Shown here piece by piece: positions 63,122 to 64,000 of a stretch of DNA of 64,000 nucleotides. The stretch's first letter is position 1. Each line of letters opens with the position of its first letter. Both the position numbers and the translations under genes were made by a program. A model generated the notes under the pieces. That model made no database searches. It had not been told where the DNA came from and worked only from the letters and a program-made list of their open reading frames with translations. The DNA comes from Haladaptatus sp. DYF46 (GTDB taxonomy: Archaea > Halobacteriota > Halobacteria > Halobacteriales > Haladaptataceae). The stretch lies in assembly GCF_021083305.1 (NCBI RefSeq), contig NZ_JAJFAY010000004.1, positions 1 through 64,000 on the forward strand. The letters run 5' to 3'.

Positions 63122-64000
63122 ACGGCGAAGTGAACCACAGTTCGACGCGCTTCGGCGGCGCACTGGCCGCCGTTATCGCGGCCTGTGCGGCCATCCTCCT
63201 CGGTTGGGGGACCGGCAACCTCGCCAGCGTCGCAGCGGGCGTCGTCGGCGCGGTCTGTATCGCGCTCGGCGCGATGGGAATGCAGTCGGCGGCGAACGAG
63301 CGACGGGCGGCGGCGAGCCTCGGCATCATCACCGGGGTGATTGCGCTCACCATCAGCCTCGGTCGGGGGACACCGCCGTTGTTCTCACTCCTGCTCGGAC
63401 TCGGCGTGACGGCAGTCGCGCTCAACGCGACCGTCGCCCTCTCTTCGGGAGTCAGCTATCCGGTCTACCTCATGCTCCGTCGGTCGCTCGCGGTGTTGGC
63501 CGTCGGGACGCTTCTCGCGATGTGCATCCACGTGACGGTGTTCAGAACGCTCGGCGGAGTGGGGAGCACGATACTCGTCAAAACCGTCACATCGAGTACG
63601 CTCGCCATGCTCATCAGCCTGCAAATCGGCTGTTTGGTGGCTGTCGAACTCCTCCACTGGGTCGTTCCGATACTGGACGACTGGCTCCCGTCGACGGCGA
63701 ACCTCCGCCATCGGATCCTCGAACCGTTCGGGTTCCGACTCGAAACGGTGCCGACGGCGTACTGGGTGTTCCTCGCGATGCAGGTCATCGTGGTGTTCTC
63801 CGGTTGGGGTCCGCGCTGGTTCGACGGACTGCTCACATTGCTGTCGGTGTTGGGCGACGTGGTCCGAGCGGTGATCGGTTCCGGCGTGCTTCAAGCCGTG
63901 GTCGGGGCTGTCATCCTGTTCGAACTGGTCGTTTTCGCCGCGCACGGCGCACAACACGTCATCATCGCGTGGATGGGTGACGAACCGCCGCAGACGCTCG
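63118..64000 (+). CDS. Polytopic membrane protein of the DUF58 operon (DUF7519-like), cut by the window end
   Basis: ATG 63118 overlaps the DUF58 stop. The frame stays open to the last base, giving 294 residues with eight or more hydrophobic segments: GGALAAVIAACAAILLGWG, ASVAAGVVGAVCIALGAMG, LGIITGVIALTISLG, then pairs near residues 95-150 and 175-280. The tail is beyond the window. Position and topology match the large membrane partner seen in haloarchaeal MoxR/DUF58 operons. The operon is likely to continue downstream. Confidence 0.75.
   Translation, partial: MNGEVNHSSTRFGGALAAVIAACAAILLGWGTGNLASVAAGVVGAVCIALGAMGMQSAANERRAAASLGIITGVIALTISLGRGTPPLFSLLLGLGVTAVALNATVALSSGVSYPVYLMLRRSLAVLAVGTLLAMCIHVTVFRTLGGVGSTILVKTVTSSTLAMLISLQIGCLVAVELLHWVVPILDDWLPSTANLRHRILEPFGFRLETVPTAYWVFLAMQVIVVFSGWGPRWFDGLLTLLSVLGDVVRAVIGSGVLQAVVGAVILFELVVFAAHGAQHVIIAWMGDEPPQTL

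Noticed and set aside
1..64000. CRISPR arrays, rRNA and tRNA genes
   Set aside because: No regularly spaced direct repeats and no cloverleaf with a GTTCGA-type T-loop in the right setting were found by eye; short TTCGAA words (e.g. near 5345) lack the rest of a tRNA.

Overview
The window looks like the chromosome, or a large replicon, of a haloarchaeon (class Halobacteria). Proteins are strongly acidic, there are several Tat-exported halocyanins, the TatC is the fused double-length form typical of haloarchaea, there is an HVO_0649-type zinc finger, and promoters are short TATA elements placed 25-40 nt from start codons, consistent with leaderless or short-leader transcripts. The genus cannot be fixed from sequence alone. 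No rRNA, tRNA or CRISPR array was seen.

The window has two parts. Positions 1-45.6 kb are visibly poorer in G+C, have long gaps, pseudogenes, duplications and eroded insertion sequences, and read as accessory DNA. From 45.6 kb to the end the DNA is G+C-rich, tightly packed and core-like.

Region by region: 1-7 kb holds a truncated membrane protein, two degraded genes, and surface-glycan genes (alkaline-phosphatase-superfamily 'sulfatase', flippase, GT39 glycosyltransferase), with a 167-bp tandem duplication. 8-25 kb is a transport and sensing island: three APC permeases each carrying two C-terminal universal stress (USP) domains, two free USP proteins, a CPA antiporter with RCK (TrkA) domains, an Lrp/AsnC regulator fused to an RCK_C domain, TrkH with a coupled 69-residue membrane peptide, TrkA, and a DHH-family phosphoesterase whose signature DHH reads DIK. 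Taken together these suggest nucleotide-gated control of K+, Na+/H+ and amino-acid flux. 25-38 kb is a copper-protein region: four halocyanin loci (one chimeric with a lost copper site, one with a single intact domain of two, one split by a stop codon, one intact), a rhomboid-like protease, two paralogous membrane proteins, a membrane-anchored HTH regulator plus a broken duplicate of its start region, and tandem TatC. 38-45.6 kb has three eroded copies of one IS with a HAD dehalogenase, a quinone-oxidoreductase-type enzyme, a truncated HTH regulator, and a frameshifted MFS pseudogene.

45.6-64 kb contains a GAP-family exporter, AI-2E transporter, PHP hydrolase, histidine phosphatase, FG-GAP propeller protein, a DUF483-like protein, a multipass membrane protein, a Zn/Cd-type P1B ATPase, a CPBP protease, an arylsulfotransferase-like protein, an M48 protease, and a translationally coupled DUF4129/DUF58 operon that runs off the window end.
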